The position numbers and the translations under genes were made by a program. Source: Megaleporinus macrocephalus (lineage: Eukaryota > Chordata > Actinopteri > Characiformes > Anostomidae). From it: a stretch of DNA of 64,000 nucleotides. The notes under the pieces are model-generated. The model did no database searches. It was not told where the DNA came from and saw nothing but the letters and a program-made list of their open reading frames with translations. Position 1 is the stretch's first letter; each line of letters opens with the position of its first letter. Shown here piece after piece: positions 63,501-64,000 of the stretch. The stretch is taken from the NCBI GenBank assembly GCA_021613375.1, contig CM038722.1, forward strand, positions 27,218,441 to 27,282,440, given 5' to 3'.

Positions 63501-63858
63501 CAGCGATAAGTGCACCCTAAATAAGTGTCTGTCTGAATATTTTAGCATACACTGGCATGTTTAAATATGTATTATCTCACTAGAAAAGAGACTTAAGCCA
63601 TCTTACAGGGTCATTACGATGGAACCTATAAAATGAAATACACTGAGTCTCATCTACTCTTCTGCCTCATCAGATTTAGCTCCTGGGGGTTCGGATGACT
63701 GGGCCTATAATCAAGGGATAAAGTACTCGTTTACCTTCGAGCTGCAAGATCAAGGAAAATATGGCTTCCTTCTCCCTCCAACTTTGATCACCAGTGCCTG
63801 CAATGATGCGCTTCTGGCTCTCAAGTCCATCACGTCACGTGTTCTACCGAAAATTTAA
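54592..63858 (+). CDS. cpb2: cpb2-like plasma procarboxypeptidase B (TAFI-type)
   Basis: Secreted M14 zinc carboxypeptidase; mammalian CPB2 removes C-terminal Lys/Arg from fibrin. Exons: 54592-54677, 55080-55155, 56083-56207, 56766-56874, 56974-57075, 60428-60532, 60660-60770, 61919-62009, 62250-62452, 63208-63292, 63674-63858 (TAA). Product 425 residues (human 423). Signal peptide about 1-22, NIT sequon, propeptide with a likely activation site after Arg118 (TTDPR|SGTA). Zinc ligands are His185/Glu188 (GIHAREW) and His313 (SIHSYSQ); Arg261 lies in GVDLNRNF, Tyr365, and catalytic Glu387 in FTFELQD. Asp372 in GGSDDWAY occupies the S1' position that gives B-type (basic) specificity. The LAPGG sequence favours CPB2 over pancreatic CPB1. 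The exon 7 donor is ambiguous (60770 or 60776). A tccacag acceptor just before the ATG suggests a noncoding upstream exon. Confidence 0.93.
57140..60322 (+). repeat. 32-base satellite array in cpb2 intron 5 (~99 units)
   Basis: The unit contains ctacactgttagtcaatccc followed by agtgaactcttc. Variant units (cctataaac, cataca...ttaatc, cacggttag, ctttgaac) make a pattern. Rare variants recur exactly 1407 bases apart: tgcctacacg at 57771 and 59178, atacgct at 58094 and 59501, attaaa at 58401 and 59808, so the array contains a duplication of about 44 units. It almost fills the intron between the exons at 57075 and 60428. Confidence 0.97.
62490..62680. mobile_element. short MITE in cpb2 intron 9
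   Basis: Ends acggtgtttctcggccctgg...tggaggcccac and gtgggtctccaggagcaggg...caaacact are inverted repeats of about 30 bases. This is a common fish element end. It starts 40 bases after the exon ending at 62452. Confidence 0.7.
62705..62882. mobile_element. GTCCAATGA-type MITE copy
   Basis: Ends catatcgtcgctgtccaatg and tcattggacatcgatgatat are inverted repeats, next to a TATA-rich border. The interior matches 53025-53285 closely, including the run from gttccattgacttacattga. Confidence 0.7.
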
Positions 63859-63959
63859 TAAGTGATTAGTTTATGTATCATTGTGTATTATTGACATAAA
63901 CATGCAGCATACACTCACCAAGCATGTTTTTAGAAACCTGTACAGTCACAGAAAATGCT

Positions 63960-63973
63960 AATAAAAGAATAAA
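63960..63973 (+). terminator. cpb2: cpb2 poly(A) signals
   Basis: Two AATAAA hexamers, at 63960-63965 and 63968-63973, lie about 100 bases after the cpb2 stop codon, close to the window end. They are in the expected place for a short 3' untranslated region. Confidence 0.6.
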
Positions 63974-64000
63974 GCCCATGTACTTTCATTTCTACATTTT

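Overview
The window is nuclear DNA from a ray-finned fish. It has vertebrate genes split by GT-AG introns, intron-rich AT-biased sequence, long (CA)n, (AT)n and (CT)n microsatellites, minisatellites, and many short terminal-inverted-repeat elements and SINE-like repeats of teleost type. Some repeats resemble families I associate with otophysan fish (characins, catfish), but that placement is from memory and weak. There are no bacterial features.

Layout: (1) positions 1-28030, plus strand, carry most of raph1 (lamellipodin). The first coding exon lies upstream of the window. Twelve constant coding exons were found, plus two candidate in-frame cassette exons and one candidate alternative first exon that would skip the N-terminal part. 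(2) On the minus strand, 34685-31567 hold four exons of a secreted phosphoprotein 24 (spp2) gene, tail-to-tail with raph1; its last exon was not found. (3) 34.7-45.1 kb has no gene I can support. It is dispersed repeats, a 480-bp triplication and the start of a large 30-bp minisatellite. (4) alg11, the ER alpha-1,2-mannosyltransferase of N-glycan precursor synthesis, is complete on the minus strand in five exons (52673-45163). A second block of the same 30-bp minisatellite lies in its third intron. (5) cpb2-type carboxypeptidase B (plasma procarboxypeptidase B/TAFI-like) is complete on the plus strand in eleven exons (54592-63858), head-to-head with alg11. Its fifth intron holds about 3.2 kb of a 32-bp satellite with a 1407-bp higher-order duplication.

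The genes do not form a pathway. raph1 acts at the leading edge of the actin cytoskeleton, spp2 and cpb2 are secreted (typically hepatic/bone and plasma proteins), and alg11 acts on the cytosolic face of the ER. Secreted N-glycoproteins, probably including Cpb2 with its N-terminal NIT sequon, depend on alg11 in a general way only.

The most notable non-genic structure is around alg11. Array, degenerate flank and unique segment appear twice in the same order, as if the 3' part of the gene had been tandemly duplicated and the spare exons then deleted. The degenerate flanks contain exact heat-shock-element trimers that the homogenised arrays have lost by a single change. All functional statements rest on reading translated exons against remembered families; no search was run.
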